DNA of 64,000 nucleotides from Vagococcus jeotgali (GTDB taxonomy: Bacteria; Bacillota; Bacilli; Lactobacillales; Vagococcaceae). A model generated the notes under the pieces. That model was not told the DNA's origin, searched no databases, and saw nothing but the letters and a program-made list of their open reading frames with translations. This document shows, piece by piece, positions 44,034 to 54,069 of this stretch. Every line of letters starts with the position of its first letter. The first letter of the stretch is position 1. The position numbers were made by a program, and so were the translations under genes. The stretch is taken from assembly GCF_035918315.1 (NCBI RefSeq), contig NZ_CP142146.1, positions 248,001 to 312,000 of the forward strand, read 5' to 3'.

Positions 44034-44954
44034 CTACCGGTTAAAAATAGCTTGGGCTTTTTTGGTATTAGCAAAATGAAGTTTCGCATATTTATTTAGT
44101 AAAGATAGGCCACCTTGTTTTAAAATTTTAGCCGCAGCCATATCAGAAGCTGCTCCTGCTCCAGAAGGAACAGTAAAGCCTAATTCACTACTTGCCTTAT
44201 CTAATTCTTCTAAAAATTCAGCTCGGCAAATAATGGAAGCAGCAGCTACTGACAAATGGTATTGTTCTCCTTTTGTTGTAAAATAAAGAGGAGAGGTGAC
44301 AGGGTGTTGTTCTTGTTTCAAGTATTTACGATAATTAGCTTCAGGTGTGAATTGATCAATTAAAATACCTTCTGGTTTGATTGGTGCGATTTCTTTTAGT
44401 AATAGGTAGATAGCTTGATTGTGCAGGGCTACTTTCATTCGGTTAACATTATATCTAGGTTGTATGTCATTGTATTTTTCTGGTGTAACAGTTAAACGTT
44501 TGTAGGGGATAACATGAATAATTTCTTTAGCAATTCTCCTAATATCCTTATCTGTTAGCATTTTAGAGTCTTTAACACCTAACTCTTTTAAGAGGGCCAT
44601 ATGTTTGTGTTCAACATAAGTAGCACATACAACAACAGGTCCTAAATAACTACCATTGCCTACTTCATCACTACCAACTACTGACCAAGTATCAAAATCT
44701 TTAGGTAATGGAGAGTTTTTTGTTGTTGCACTCTCTTTTTTCTCCTTAATTTCTCCGCTCCATTTATTAGTCTCATCACGAGCATCTACACCTTGAAAAA
44801 CAACTTTTCCTGATTCATAAGCTGTGATTGTCACGCCACTTTTTTTAGCTTGAAACACAGCATAGGGCGGTGTCTTAACAAGTTGTGATTGATAAGTTTC
44901 TTTCATTTTTTTTATGGTAGACACACTACAGACTTTGGTTATTGTTTCTTGCAT
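44034..44954 (-). CDS. rnhC: Ribonuclease HIII
   Basis: A 306-residue RNase HIII that cleaves RNA in RNA-DNA hybrids. An N-terminal TBP-like substrate-binding domain (about 1-90) precedes the RNase H2-like core, with the catalytic D-E-x-G in VGSDEVGNGSYLGPVV, KDSKMLTDKDI and D in GILIDQFTP. I prefer the ATG at 44954 (AAAGGA 8 bases upstream) to the one at 44963. It diverges from zapA-cvpA-mutS2, as in Bacillus. Confidence 0.94.
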   Translation of the reverse strand: MQETITKVCSVSTIKKMKETYQSQLVKTPPYAVFQAKKSGVTITAYESGKVVFQGVDARDETNKWSGEIKEKKESATTKNSPLPKDFDTWSVVGSDEVGNGSYLGPVVVCATYVEHKHMALLKELGVKDSKMLTDKDIRRIAKEIIHVIPYKRLTVTPEKYNDIQPRYNVNRMKVALHNQAIYLLLKEIAPIKPEGILIDQFTPEANYRKYLKQEQHPVTSPLYFTTKGEQYHLSVAAASIICRAEFLEELDKASSELGFTVPSGAGAASDMAAAKILKQGGLSLLNKYAKLHFANTKKAQAIFNR

Positions 44955-45032
44955 GAGCTTCATCCTTTATGTTAAATAGTATTGATTTAGTATAGCATGA
45001 TTTTACTTAATGGATATGTAGAGAAATGAAAA

Positions 45033-45061
45033 TTGTCAATCCTCTAGAAATTCGCTATAAT
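45033..45061 (+). promoter_or_regulatory. Promoter of zapA-cvpA-mutS2
   Basis: TTGTCA (45033-45038), a 17-base spacer and TATAAT (45056-45061). Confidence 0.65.
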
Positions 45062-45103
45062 TGTTATTAATTGTATTAGTCAAAGGAAGAGGGAGGTCAC
45101 ATT

Positions 45104-45580
45104 ATGACTCAAGAAGAGAAAAAACGCTACAAAGCTAATATAGCTGGTAAGACCTATACTATTATTGGTAAAGAAAGTCATTTTCATATGGATATGGTAA
45201 GTGATTTAGCGAATGAACAGATTGAGATGATCAAACAACAAGGTCCAACTTTGACAACAGAACAAGTTGCAGTCTTGCTAGCTATTAATACGATTTCCAA
45301 TCAGGTGAAACAACAAGAGATTATTGTTAGCTTGAAAGAGGAAAGAGATTATTTGGAAAAAGAATTAGAAAAAATGTTCGAACTTGAAGAGCGTCTTGAA
45401 CGTATTGCTGAGCGTGAAAAAGAAGCTAGAAAAAAAATCATAAGTGAAAATCGTGAATTAACAGAAGAAGAAGCACTAAATCAAATTGAAGTTCAAAAAG
45501 TGCTAAACGAACAAGTTAAAGAGAAAATAAAAAAGAATAATAGTCAAAAAAAAGAACAAGTCTTCACAAATAATAATTAA
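45104..45580 (+). CDS. zapA: Cell division protein ZapA, with long C-terminal coiled coil
   Basis: A 158-residue ZapA: N-terminal domain (KANIAGKTYTIIGKESHFHMD) followed by a long, highly charged helix from about residue 60 to the end (EKELEKMFELEERLERIAERE). ZapA bundles FtsZ filaments at the division ring. It is longer than the 85-110 residues of classical ZapA; the extra coil is common in this group of bacteria. RBS GGGAGG. cvpA follows after 15 bases. Confidence 0.88.
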   Translation: MTQEEKKRYKANIAGKTYTIIGKESHFHMDMVSDLANEQIEMIKQQGPTLTTEQVAVLLAINTISNQVKQQEIIVSLKEERDYLEKELEKMFELEERLERIAEREKEARKKIISENRELTEEEALNQIEVQKVLNEQVKEKIKKNNSQKKEQVFTNNN

Positions 45581-45595
45581 GTAAGGTTTGAATTT

Positions 45596-46144
45596 ATGTT
45601 AACAATTATAAGTATCATCATTTTAGGAACAGCTTTTTATGCAGGTTATAGACGTGGTTTAGCCTTACAGATTGTCTATTTTTTAGGGTATACACTAAGT
45701 TTTATGGCTGCAAAACATTTTTATAAAAGTGTGGGGAAGAAAATTGAGTTGTTTGTTCCTTACCCAGCACCAACCCCAAAAACTCATTTTACGATTATGG
45801 ATAATGCTTTAGTCTTTGACTTAGATAAAGCTTTTTATGCATCTTTTGGTTTTATTTTAGTTTTATTTGTGGGATATTTATTAACAAAATTTGTGGGCAT
45901 GTTATGCTATAGGTTAACATTTACCTTTCTTCTTAAAAAAGGTAACTCTCTAGCAGGGGCTTTAGTCAATACGTTTGTCACATATATTGGGTTGGTTTTG
46001 GTGCTTACCATGTTGAGTATGATACCACTAGATTTTATTCAATCAGCTTTTAAATCAAGTAGTTTAGCTAGTTTTATGGTAGAGAAGACGCCATTTTTAT
46101 CAAGTGATTTACATAGATGGTGGATTACAGATATTATTAAGTAA
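45596..46144 (+). CDS. cvpA: CvpA family membrane protein
   Basis: A 182-residue protein with four membrane helices (first: LTIISIIILGTAFYAGYRRG, the CvpA start). The family is linked to colicin V production in E. coli and to envelope homeostasis; the real function is not known. It is located in the conserved zapA-cvpA-mutS2 operon. Confidence 0.9.
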   Translation: MLTIISIIILGTAFYAGYRRGLALQIVYFLGYTLSFMAAKHFYKSVGKKIELFVPYPAPTPKTHFTIMDNALVFDLDKAFYASFGFILVLFVGYLLTKFVGMLCYRLTFTFLLKKGNSLAGALVNTFVTYIGLVLVLTMLSMIPLDFIQSAFKSSSLASFMVEKTPFLSSDLHRWWITDIIK

Positions 46145-46199
46145 GAGAGCCGTGCGTGGTTCTCTTTCATTTTAGAAGTCAAAATGAGGATGTGACATA

Positions 46200-48572
46200 A
46201 TGAAAAAAAGGATTTTAGATGTATTAGAATTTGAAAAAATAAAGCAACACCTTTCTAAGTATATGGTGACAAAATTAGGTACAGAGCACTTAACAACATT
46301 AACTCCGACAAATAAATACCAAGAGATTGAAGAAGCATTATTAGAAACTGAAGATGGTATGACAGTTTTAAGATTACGTGGTGGTATACCTATGCCCGTA
46401 TTAGAAAATATAAAACCCCACATGAAACGAATAGAAATTGGAGCAATGTTAAATGGATTGGAATTAGCTCAAGTAGGACGAGTTTTACAATCTGTTCTTG
46501 AAATTCAGTCATTTTTTGATGATTTAAAAGAGTTAGAGATTGAATTACATCGTTTATACGAATGGTCCGATAAAATGATTGCCTTACCAGATATTGCAAG
46601 AGTCATTAAACGTTCAGTTGATGAGGATGGTTGTGTCACTGATGACGCATCGAGTGAACTAAAACAAATTAGACAAAGTATTAAAAAAAGTGAGCAGTCA
46701 GTTAGAGAGCAACTTGATGGTATTATTCGTGGTAGTAAGGCGAAGTATTTAAGCGATACGATTGTTACTATGCGTAATGATCGCTACGTTATCCCAGTTA
46801 AAAGTGAATATCGTAGTCAGTTTGGTGGCGTAGTACATGACCAAAGCGCCTCTGGTCAGACAGTGTTTGTGGAGCCAAGGCAAGTAGTAGATCTAAATAA
46901 TCGTTTAAGACAACATCAAATTGCTGAACGTAAGGAAATTGAGAGGATTTTAGCTGAATTGTCTAATGAAATTGCCCCTTTTCGTCATGATATTTTACAA
47001 AATGCTTTTGTCTTAGGGAAATTAGATTTTATTAACGGAAAAGCACGTTACGGAAAAGAAATCAAAGCGGTGGTTCCAAAATTAAGTTCTGAGAAGAAAG
47101 TATTCTTAAAACAAGCAAGACATCCTTTGATTGATCCAGATAAAGTAGTACCAAATGATATTACAATAGGTGATGAGTATCAAGCCGTTGTGATTACTGG
47201 TCCTAATACTGGGGGTAAAACAATTACGCTAAAAACATTAGGTTTACTTCAATTAATGGGTCAAGCAGGACTTGCCATTCCAGCTGATGAGGAGAGTGTG
47301 ATTGGCGTATTCTCTAATATTTATGCTGATATTGGGGATGAGCAGTCTATTGAGCAAAATTTATCAACCTTCTCATCTCATATGACAAACATTGTCTCTA
47401 TTTTAGATGAACTAGATGAAAATAGTTTGGTTTTATTTGATGAACTTGGAGCTGGGACTGACCCACAAGAAGGTGCAGCTTTAGCGATTTCTATTTTGGA
47501 TAGAGTTGGTGCAATAGGTGCTTACGTTATGGCAACCACTCATTATCCTGAGCTGAAAATCTATGGATATAATAGAGCTAAGACAATTAATGCTAGTATG
47601 GAGTTTGATGTGGATACACTAAGTCCAACTTACCGCTTATTAATTGGTATTCCAGGACGTAGTAATGCCTTTGATATTTCAAAGCGTCTAGGATTATCAC
47701 CTGATATTATAGAACAATCAAAACAAATTATTGATGGTGAGAGTCAAGATTTAAATGAGATGATTAGTGACTTAGAGAATCAGCGTAAGATGACAGAGAC
47801 AGAATATTTAGAAGTCAGACATTTTGTTGACGAGGCGGAAAATTTATATCTTGATTTAAAAGAAGCTTATGAATTGTTTTTTAGTGAACGTGAAAAAGAG
47901 ATGAACAAAGCTAAAAAAGAAGCCAATGAAATCATTTCTAAGGCTCAAGTTGAATCAGATAAAATGATCAAAGATATTCGTCAGTTGCAACTTAAAACAG
48001 GGGATAGTGGATCGGTTAAAGAACATGAATTAATTGCTGCTAAATCCCAACTTGCTGATTTAAAACATGATGAGAATCATTTATCTGAAAATAAAGTCTT
48101 GAAGAAAGCCAAAGCTAAAAAAGATTTTAAACCAGGTGATGATGTCATGGTAGAAGCATTTGGTCAACGAGGTAGTTTAATTGAGAAAATTAGTAATAAA
48201 GAGTGGATGGTTCAAGTTGGCGTTTTAAAGATGAACATTGCAGAATCAGGATTAACTAAAGTCGTACCTGAAAAAGAAGAAAAAGTCAGAGTTGCACACG
48301 TCAGAGGTGATAGTGGCGGAAGTAGGCGTTCTGTCAATACGCAGCTAGATTTAAGAGGCAAGCGCTTTGAAGAAGCTATTGCAGAAGTAGATCAATATAT
48401 TGATTCTGCGCTTCTAGCTGGTTACCCACAAGTAACTATTGTCCACGGAAGAGGGACTGGTGCACTTAAAAAAGGTGTACAAGATTATTTAAAGAGAAAT
48501 AGCCGAGTTAAAAAATATGAGTATGCCCCCGCAAATCAAGGCGGAGACGGAGCAACGATTGTTAGTTTTTAA
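46200..48572 (+). CDS. mutS2: MutS2 endonuclease / ribosome rescue protein
   Basis: A 790-residue MutS2: clamp and core domains, Walker A GPNTGGKTITLKT near residue 335, Walker B VLFDELGAGTDP, a long coiled coil, a KOW-like segment and the C-terminal Smr nuclease domain (LDLRGKRFEEAIAEVDQY, VHGRGTGALKKGV). In Bacillus MutS2 splits collided ribosomes and limits recombination. The length is normal. Confidence 0.96.
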   Translation: MKKRILDVLEFEKIKQHLSKYMVTKLGTEHLTTLTPTNKYQEIEEALLETEDGMTVLRLRGGIPMPVLENIKPHMKRIEIGAMLNGLELAQVGRVLQSVLEIQSFFDDLKELEIELHRLYEWSDKMIALPDIARVIKRSVDEDGCVTDDASSELKQIRQSIKKSEQSVREQLDGIIRGSKAKYLSDTIVTMRNDRYVIPVKSEYRSQFGGVVHDQSASGQTVFVEPRQVVDLNNRLRQHQIAERKEIERILAELSNEIAPFRHDILQNAFVLGKLDFINGKARYGKEIKAVVPKLSSEKKVFLKQARHPLIDPDKVVPNDITIGDEYQAVVITGPNTGGKTITLKTLGLLQLMGQAGLAIPADEESVIGVFSNIYADIGDEQSIEQNLSTFSSHMTNIVSILDELDENSLVLFDELGAGTDPQEGAALAISILDRVGAIGAYVMATTHYPELKIYGYNRAKTINASMEFDVDTLSPTYRLLIGIPGRSNAFDISKRLGLSPDIIEQSKQIIDGESQDLNEMISDLENQRKMTETEYLEVRHFVDEAENLYLDLKEAYELFFSEREKEMNKAKKEANEIISKAQVESDKMIKDIRQLQLKTGDSGSVKEHELIAAKSQLADLKHDENHLSENKVLKKAKAKKDFKPGDDVMVEAFGQRGSLIEKISNKEWMVQVGVLKMNIAESGLTKVVPEKEEKVRVAHVRGDSGGSRRSVNTQLDLRGKRFEEAIAEVDQYIDSALLAGYPQVTIVHGRGTGALKKGVQDYLKRNSRVKKYEYAPANQGGDGATIVSF

Positions 48573-48665
48573 TCGTGAGCAGATTTCTAGTCTATAATTA
48601 CCCCATATGGTACACTTTATTTATAAATAAATAAATAAATGAATGATTTAGGAGATGACAAAGAA

Positions 48666-48977
48666 ATGGTAGAAAATATTACAGATCAAAATTTTGAAGA
48701 GAAAACAAGTGAAGGTTTAGTTTTAGTAGATTTTTGGGCACCTTGGTGTGGACCATGTCGTATGCAAGGACCTATTTTAGATGGTTTAGCAACAGAGTAT
48801 CAAGATAAAGTGAAAATTGTTAAAGTTAACGTTGATGATAATCCTGCAACGAGTCAAGCTCATGGTATTATGAGTATTCCAACTCTTCTACTTAAAAAAG
48901 ATGGGCAAGTAGTTGAACAATTAGTTGGAGTACAACAAAAACCTCAATTAGAATTACTTTTCAATAAATATCTATAA
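48666..48977 (+). CDS. trxA: Thioredoxin
   Basis: A 103-residue classic thioredoxin with active site WAPWCGPCRM and cis-proline in SIPTLLLKK. I chose the ATG at 48666, 11 bases after AGGAG; the in-frame ATG at 48639 adds nine unneeded residues. A short microsatellite (AAAT repeats, 48620-48640) precedes it. It ends at a strong terminator and usually follows mutS2 in this group. Confidence 0.95.
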   Translation: MVENITDQNFEEKTSEGLVLVDFWAPWCGPCRMQGPILDGLATEYQDKVKIVKVNVDDNPATSQAHGIMSIPTLLLKKDGQVVEQLVGVQQKPQLELLFNKYL

Positions 48978-48986
48978 GAATAATTT

Positions 48987-49030
48987 GATCATTCAGTGAG
49001 CCTTAAGGGTTCACTGAATGATTTTTTTTA
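48987..49030 (+). terminator. Terminator after trxA
   Basis: ATCATTCAGTGA and TCACTGAATGAT form a perfect stem (plus CC-GG next to a TTAA loop), followed by a run of Ts. Confidence 0.9.
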
Positions 49031-49074
49031 TGAGTGAGGGTATACTAGAGTAGAATTTAAAAGAGGTGAAAAAG

Positions 49075-50850
49075 ATGAATGAAACCATTAAACATAAATT
49101 GGCATTGTTACCTGATCAACCTGGATGCTACTTAATGCGTGATAAGCAAGGAACTATTATCTATGTGGGAAAAGCAAAGATTTTAAAAAATAGAGTGAGA
49201 TCATATTTTACAGGAAGTCATGACGGAAAGACTCAAAGACTAGTTAGTGAAATCGAAGACTTTGAAACCATCATCACAGAATCAGACATAGAGGCTTTAT
49301 TACTTGAGATCAATTTAATTCAAGAAAATAAACCGAAATACAATATTATGCTAAAAGATGATAAAAGTTATCCCTTTATTAAAATTACAAATGAAAAAGC
49401 CCCTAGACTACTAATTACTAGAAAAGTCTTAAAAGATAATGCTATTTATTTTGGACCTTACCCTGATGTTAGGGCAGCAAATGAAACTAAACGATTGTTA
49501 GATAGAATTTATCCTTTGAGAAAATGTAAAAATCTACCTAATGAAGTGTGCTTGTATTATCATATGGGTCAATGCTTAGGTCCTTGTATCAATAAAGAGG
49601 TTGAAGAGCAGTACAAAGGAATGGTAGAGGAGATTAAATCTTTTTTAAATGGTGGCTATACTGACATTCAAAAAGATATTGAGAAAAAAATGATACAAGC
49701 TTCAGAAGACATGGAATTTGAAAAAGCAGCAGAATACCGTGACCAAATCCAGTCCATTCAATCGGTGATGACAAAGCAAAAAATGACGAACGCTGATTTT
49801 ATCGACCGAGATGTTTTTGGTTTTTATGCTGATAAAGGCTGGATGGTCGTTCAAGTCTTTTTTGTCAGACAAGGCAAATTAATTGAGCGAAATGTATTTG
49901 ATTTTCCTTTTTATGCTGACCCTGAAGATGACTTCTTATCTTTTATTGGACAATTTTATCAAGAAAATCACCATTTTATCCCTAAGGAAGTTTTACTACC
50001 TCAAAATGTAGATAAAAAATTAGTTGAGGCGATTATTCCAACCAAAATCTTACAACCAAAGCGTGGTGAGAAAAAAGACTTAGTTGAGCTGGCTAATAAA
50101 AATGCCAAAATATACTTAAGAGATCAGTTTAGTTTGATTGAGAAAAAAGAAGACAGAACCATTGGCGCTGTTGATAAGTTGGGCCAAGCGATGCGAATAC
50201 CAACGCCTTATAGAATTGAGGCGTTTGATAACTCTAATATTATGGGAGTAGATCCTGTTTCTGCTATGGTTGTTTATGTGGATGGAAAGCCTTCGAAAAA
50301 AGATTACCGAAAATTTAAAATCAAAACCGTTGAAGGCCCTGACGATTATGCTTCTATGAAAGAAGTTATCTATAGAAGGTACTCAAGAGTGATTAAAGAT
50401 AATCTTCCTATGCCTGATTTGATTTTAATTGACGGAGGGAAAGGTCAAGTTCATGCGGCTAAGGAGGTATTGGATAACCAACTAGGAATTGATATTCCCA
50501 TTGCTGGTCTTGCTAAAAACGATCAACATAAAACAAGTGAGTTGTTATTTGGACCTCAACTAGATGTGATTTTGTTAAAACGTAATTCACCTGAATTCTT
50601 TTTATTACAGCGTATACAAGATGAAGTCCATCGTTTTGCTATTACTTTTCACAGAGCGACTAGAAGTAAAACGAGTTTTGCATCAAAACTTGATGGTATT
50701 ACAGGACTTGGACCTAAACGGAAAAAATTATTATTAAAAGAATTTAAGTCTCTAAAGAATATTGAACAGGCATCAATTGGTGAGTTACAAGAAGTAGGAC
50801 TTCCAAAAGATGTGGCTGAGAATGTTTTTAAACATTTTAATCATAATTAA
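49075..50850 (+). CDS. uvrC: UvrABC system protein C
   Basis: A 591-residue excision nuclease subunit. N-terminal GIY-YIG nuclease domain ([19 protein letters not shown]), a central UVR motif ([20 protein letters not shown]), an RNase H-like nuclease domain ([21 protein letters not shown]) and C-terminal helix-hairpin-helix motifs ([16 protein letters not shown]). The ATG at 49075 is better spaced from AGAGGTG than the GTG at 49066. It incises DNA on both sides of a lesion. Confidence 0.96.
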   Translation: MNETIKHKLALLPDQPGCYLMRDKQGTIIYVGKAKILKNRVRSYFTGSHDGKTQRLVSEIEDFETIITESDIEALLLEINLIQENKPKYNIMLKDDKSYPFIKITNEKAPRLLITRKVLKDNAIYFGPYPDVRAANETKRLLDRIYPLRKCKNLPNEVCLYYHMGQCLGPCINKEVEEQYKGMVEEIKSFLNGGYTDIQKDIEKKMIQASEDMEFEKAAEYRDQIQSIQSVMTKQKMTNADFIDRDVFGFYADKGWMVVQVFFVRQGKLIERNVFDFPFYADPEDDFLSFIGQFYQENHHFIPKEVLLPQNVDKKLVEAIIPTKILQPKRGEKKDLVELANKNAKIYLRDQFSLIEKKEDRTIGAVDKLGQAMRIPTPYRIEAFDNSNIMGVDPVSAMVVYVDGKPSKKDYRKFKIKTVEGPDDYASMKEVIYRRYSRVIKDNLPMPDLILIDGGKGQVHAAKEVLDNQLGIDIPIAGLAKNDQHKTSELLFGPQLDVILLKRNSPEFFLLQRIQDEVHRFAITFHRATRSKTSFASKLDGITGLGPKRKKLLLKEFKSLKNIEQASIGELQEVGLPKDVAENVFKHFNHN

Positions 50851-50923
50851 TTCATGGTCAAAAAGCTTAAAAAATGATACAATCGGTACCAGATTTTGGA
50901 AAGAGTGATAAAGGAGAAATTCA

Positions 50924-51220
50924 GTGAGATTAGCAATTAATATCGTGACGATGGTGATTATTTTTGTAAGTATGTTTGTTTATTATCGTCAAGTGAAGCG
51001 AGTGAAGAGAACAGAATATGGATACAAAGTCCTGGCTAATACGAGTCAATTGACGATGAGTGCATTTATACTAGGGTTAGGTATATTATTGACAGAGTTA
51101 AATGCTTTTGGGTTAAGTAGGAAAGAATTCACAAATCATTTATTGATTTATGGTGCTTTTGTCAGTTTAGTGACTATCTTTGGTATTTGGTATTATAATC
51201 AGACATTAAAAGACAATTAG
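50924..51220 (+). CDS. Small membrane protein, YtpI-like
   Basis: A 98-residue protein with three hydrophobic segments (about 4-20, 44-60, 73-90) and a charged loop VKRVKRTEYGY. The size and layout recall the YtpI family (pfam YtpI), but this is from memory. The start is GTG at 50924 behind AAAGGAG. Function unknown. Confidence 0.65.
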   Translation: MRLAINIVTMVIIFVSMFVYYRQVKRVKRTEYGYKVLANTSQLTMSAFILGLGILLTELNAFGLSRKEFTNHLLIYGAFVSLVTIFGIWYYNQTLKDN

Positions 51221-51246
51221 ATACACAAAAAAAACGGCCCGAGAAA

Positions 51247-51275
51247 TTGACAAATTTGTGAAAAAGACCTATAGT
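51247..51275 (+). promoter_or_regulatory. Promoter of ndh
   Basis: Consensus TTGACA (51247-51252), a 17-base spacer and TATAGT (51270-51275). Confidence 0.7.
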
Positions 51276-51309
51276 AGCCTTGAGAAACAAGTTGGAGGCG
51301 GAGTATAAA

Positions 51310-52518
51310 ATGAGCAGACCGAAGATAGTGATTTTGGGTGCAGGTTATGCAGGATTAAAAACTGCAAAAGAGTTATGTAAAAAACATGTTGATGCAGAGA
51401 TTACCATCGTAAATAAAAATGATTATCATTATGAATCAACACAGTTACACGAAGTAGCAGCAGGTACTGAACCAGCTAGCAAAATTTCATTTAATGTTGT
51501 TGATGTACTAGATACAAAAAAAGCAACTTTTATTAAAGACACAGTTGTTAAAATTAATACTGATAAACAAACTGTTGATTTAAAAGATAAAGGCAGTATT
51601 TTTTATGACTATTTAGTAGTTGCTTTAGGGTTTGAATCAGAAACATTTGGTATTCCAGGTGTTAATGAAAATTCACTACCTCTAGTCAACATTAAAACAG
51701 CAGAGGCAGCTAGAGCGCATTTAGATAAAACTTTAGCTAATTATCAAAAATCTAAAGATGAATTAGACTTATCTATTGTTGTTTGTGGTGCTGGATTTAC
51801 AAGTATTGAGTATTTAGGAGAAATTACTAACCGTATTCCTAAACTAGCTAAAACAATGAATTTCCCAGCTGATAAAGTTAAGATTACATGTATTGAAGCA
51901 ATGCCAACATTACTACCGATGTTCCCAGAAAAATTAGGTCAATTTGGTATTGATGTCTTGAAAAAACGTGGTGTAGAATTTAAAGTAGGTACACCAATCA
52001 AAGAAATCAAACCAAATACTGTTGTTTATGAAGAAAAAGGTGAGTTAAAAGAAGCTGATGCTCACACTATTATTTGGACAACAGGCGTTAGAGGTAGTCA
52101 TGTTATTGGTGACTCAGGGTTTGATGAGCGTCGTGGGCGTGTTGTGGTTGAAAAAGATTTACGTGTTGAAGGTTATCCAAACATCTTTATGATTGGAGAT
52201 GTTAGTGCCGTGATGGATGAAGCGTCAGGTCGTCCTTACCCAACAACTGCACAAATCGCTTTAAAACAAGGTGGATCTGTGGCAGATAACTTAGCTAGAT
52301 TATTAAATAATCAACCAACTGAACCATTTACTTTTGAATCCCAAGGAACAGTTGCCTCAATTGGTAATAATTGTGGTATTGGTCAAGTCTTTGGTAAACA
52401 TCAAGTAAAAGGTTATATGGGTTCAGCTATTAAGAAAAGTATCATTAATAAATCATTATTAGATGTAGGTAATACTAAAGTGTTACTTAAAAAAGGTCGT
52501 TTTGATTACTACCATTAA
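51310..52518 (+). CDS. ndh: Type II NADH dehydrogenase (NADH:quinone oxidoreductase)
   Basis: A 402-residue flavoprotein with two nucleotide-binding folds: N-terminal FAD site ILGAGYAGLKTAKEL, NADH site VVCGAGFTSIEYLGEI and FAD-ribityl motif FMIGDVSAVMDE, then ATAQIA-like PTTAQIALKQGG and a C-terminal amphipathic helix. It transfers electrons from NADH to menaquinone or demethylmenaquinone at the membrane without pumping protons. I chose the start at 51310 after GGAGGCGGAG; the ATG-containing frame from 51280 has no family match. Confidence 0.94.
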   Translation: MSRPKIVILGAGYAGLKTAKELCKKHVDAEITIVNKNDYHYESTQLHEVAAGTEPASKISFNVVDVLDTKKATFIKDTVVKINTDKQTVDLKDKGSIFYDYLVVALGFESETFGIPGVNENSLPLVNIKTAEAARAHLDKTLANYQKSKDELDLSIVVCGAGFTSIEYLGEITNRIPKLAKTMNFPADKVKITCIEAMPTLLPMFPEKLGQFGIDVLKKRGVEFKVGTPIKEIKPNTVVYEEKGELKEADAHTIIWTTGVRGSHVIGDSGFDERRGRVVVEKDLRVEGYPNIFMIGDVSAVMDEASGRPYPTTAQIALKQGGSVADNLARLLNNQPTEPFTFESQGTVASIGNNCGIGQVFGKHQVKGYMGSAIKKSIINKSLLDVGNTKVLLKKGRFDYYH

Positions 52519-52522
52519 TGGT

Positions 52523-52560
52523 AAAAAAACAGGGATTCCGCTTTGGAACCCCTGTTTTTT
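52523..52560. terminator. Terminator between ndh and the amidase gene
   Basis: AAAAAACAGGG and CCCTGTTTTTT pair (with inner GATTCC / GGAACC) around GCTTT. T-runs face both ways; the stop of the convergent amidase gene lies at the edge. Confidence 0.85.
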
Positions 52561-53875
52561 AGTTATCAGCATATTTTGGACTTTTCTCATGAATATAATA
52601 CATTAACCCATCATAGATAGCATCAGCTACTTTTTGATGATATTTCTCGCTTTGAGCATAAGAAGCATCTGTATCATTATTAATGTAACCTAGTTCTAGT
52701 AAGACACTTGGTTTTTTATTTTCTTTTAAGACTAGGTAATCTTGCTTAGCAAAACCTCGGTTACTTAGTGGCAAGATGCTAGCAAGACTGTCATTGATAT
52801 CTTGAGCTAATTCTTTGCTGTTACTTTGATTATAAAATGTAGTCGTTCCAGACCCCTCATTTGGCTCACCTGTTGAATCATAATGCATACTGATAAAAGT
52901 ATCAGCTTGGCTTTCAGAACTTTTTTTGGCAATGTTCAGTAGAGGAACAATCTCATCTTTCTCTCTAGTCATTAGCACATTAAAGCCGTGGCTTTCTAAT
53001 TCTTTTTTAACAACTTTGGCTGTAGCAAGAGTTAAATCTTTTTCAACGACAGTCCCATCATTTGTTTGTGCTCCTGTATCATTACCACCATGACCAGGAT
53101 CTAACATAACAGAAAATTCTGACATAGGTATAGCCGGCCTTTTCTCATCCTTAGAAAGTTCTCTAGTTGTGACTTCAAAAGGAGCTAAAAATCCAACAAA
53201 CCCATCATTAGTGGAAACTTCAACCCAACCGTTATCTTGCTCGGAGATGACATTTAGTTTAGTGGCATAAGGTAAGCTAGTTAAGGTGTCACTTGTAGGC
53301 TCTTTTGTTTTTAAAAGATTAGCCTCACTAACAGCGACATATAAGTGGTCTTGCTTTTTAATACTAGGTCTCTTACCTTTTCTAATACTAACATCTTCAC
53401 TCTTAACCCAACCATACTCCTCACCAGTATAAATTCTGACCCAACCATTTAATTCTAAAGTAACGGTTACTTTTTGTTTCCTTTTTAGTTTTCTTAAAGT
53501 CTTGCTCTTAGCATCATTAGTTTGTTTTAGTTCAACTTTTCTATTTGAAATAATAGCAGGCAAGTTAGTATAAGGGCCTGATGTTCCGTCAAATAGCAAC
53601 CACTGGGCAACCCAACCTTCAACTTTATCAGCTGTTTGTATTTTATACCAGTGATCTTTTTCATCAATAATAGTGACTTTGTCTTCTTGATGAGTTTGAG
53701 TAATAACTGGTGAAAAAGGACTGGGTTGTGCTCTAAGATTTGCCGCAATAGTGTCGACATAGACAATCTGTTGCCCTCCTCTCATTAGAAAAAATCCTAA
53801 AAAGACCAGAAGAATAATCGCGATATTTATTAAAAATAATTTAAGTAAATTTTTATTTGTTTTCACACGTTTCAC
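52559..53875 (-). CDS. N-acetylmuramoyl-L-alanine amidase with SH3b domains
   Basis: A 438-residue wall hydrolase: an N-terminal membrane anchor (about 10-31), three SH3b-type repeats (about 36-95, 108-165, 178-238; each with a GWV or GFV core), and an Amidase_3 catalytic domain from about 252 to 430. Zinc ligands and catalytic Glu are visible in LDPGHGGNDTGA, VEKDLTL, SMHYDS and LLELGYINN. It cuts the bond between MurNAc and the stem peptide. Its promoter (extended -10 TGTTATAAT, -10 at 53908-53913; -35 TACTAA at 53931-53936) touches the IS1202-type insertion. Confidence 0.93.
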   Translation of the reverse strand: MKRVKTNKNLLKLFLINIAIILLVFLGFFLMRGGQQIVYVDTIAANLRAQPSPFSPVITQTHQEDKVTIIDEKDHWYKIQTADKVEGWVAQWLLFDGTSGPYTNLPAIISNRKVELKQTNDAKSKTLRKLKRKQKVTVTLELNGWVRIYTGEEYGWVKSEDVSIRKGKRPSIKKQDHLYVAVSEANLLKTKEPTSDTLTSLPYATKLNVISEQDNGWVEVSTNDGFVGFLAPFEVTTRELSKDEKRPAIPMSEFSVMLDPGHGGNDTGAQTNDGTVVEKDLTLATAKVVKKELESHGFNVLMTREKDEIVPLLNIAKKSSESQADTFISMHYDSTGEPNEGSGTTTFYNQSNSKELAQDINDSLASILPLSNRGFAKQDYLVLKENKKPSVLLELGYINNDTDASYAQSEKYHQKVADAIYDGLMYYIHEKSPKYADN

Positions 53876-53930
53876 TTTAATAACCTCACAACTTATTTGT
53901 TCCTGTCATTATAACAAAAAAAGTCTGTAT

Positions 53931-53958
53931 TTAGTAGAGAGTTACCTTGGTAATCACT
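53931..53958. repeat. Left copy of the 28-base target duplication of the IS1202-type element
   Basis: TTAGTAGAGAGTTACCTTGG continues with TAATCACT; the same 28 bases recur at 55547-55574. The long duplication is typical of the IS1202 group. Confidence 0.95.
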
Positions 53959-53993
53959 GTCAATCGAACATAAAAATGTCCCAAAATGAGGGC

Positions 53994-54038
53994 TCACATT
54001 AGCGCAATCTTTACTGCGTAAAACTTGCACTAATGTGA
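53994..54038. repeat. Subterminal hairpin of the IS1202-type element
   Basis: TCACATTAG, GCAA and TTTAC pair in order with GTAAA, TTGC and CTAATGTGA around TGC: 18 base pairs with small internal loops. It lies between the transposase stop and the left end of the element; it could be its terminator or a structure used in transposition. Confidence 0.7.
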
Positions 54039-54069
54039 CCATTATTGGTAAAATAAGGTACTTTTTGTT

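Noticed and set aside
48618-48642. AAAT microsatellite before trxA as phase-variation tract
   Set aside because: Only about five units, AT-rich context, and it lies upstream of the chosen start without clear promoter spacing effects.
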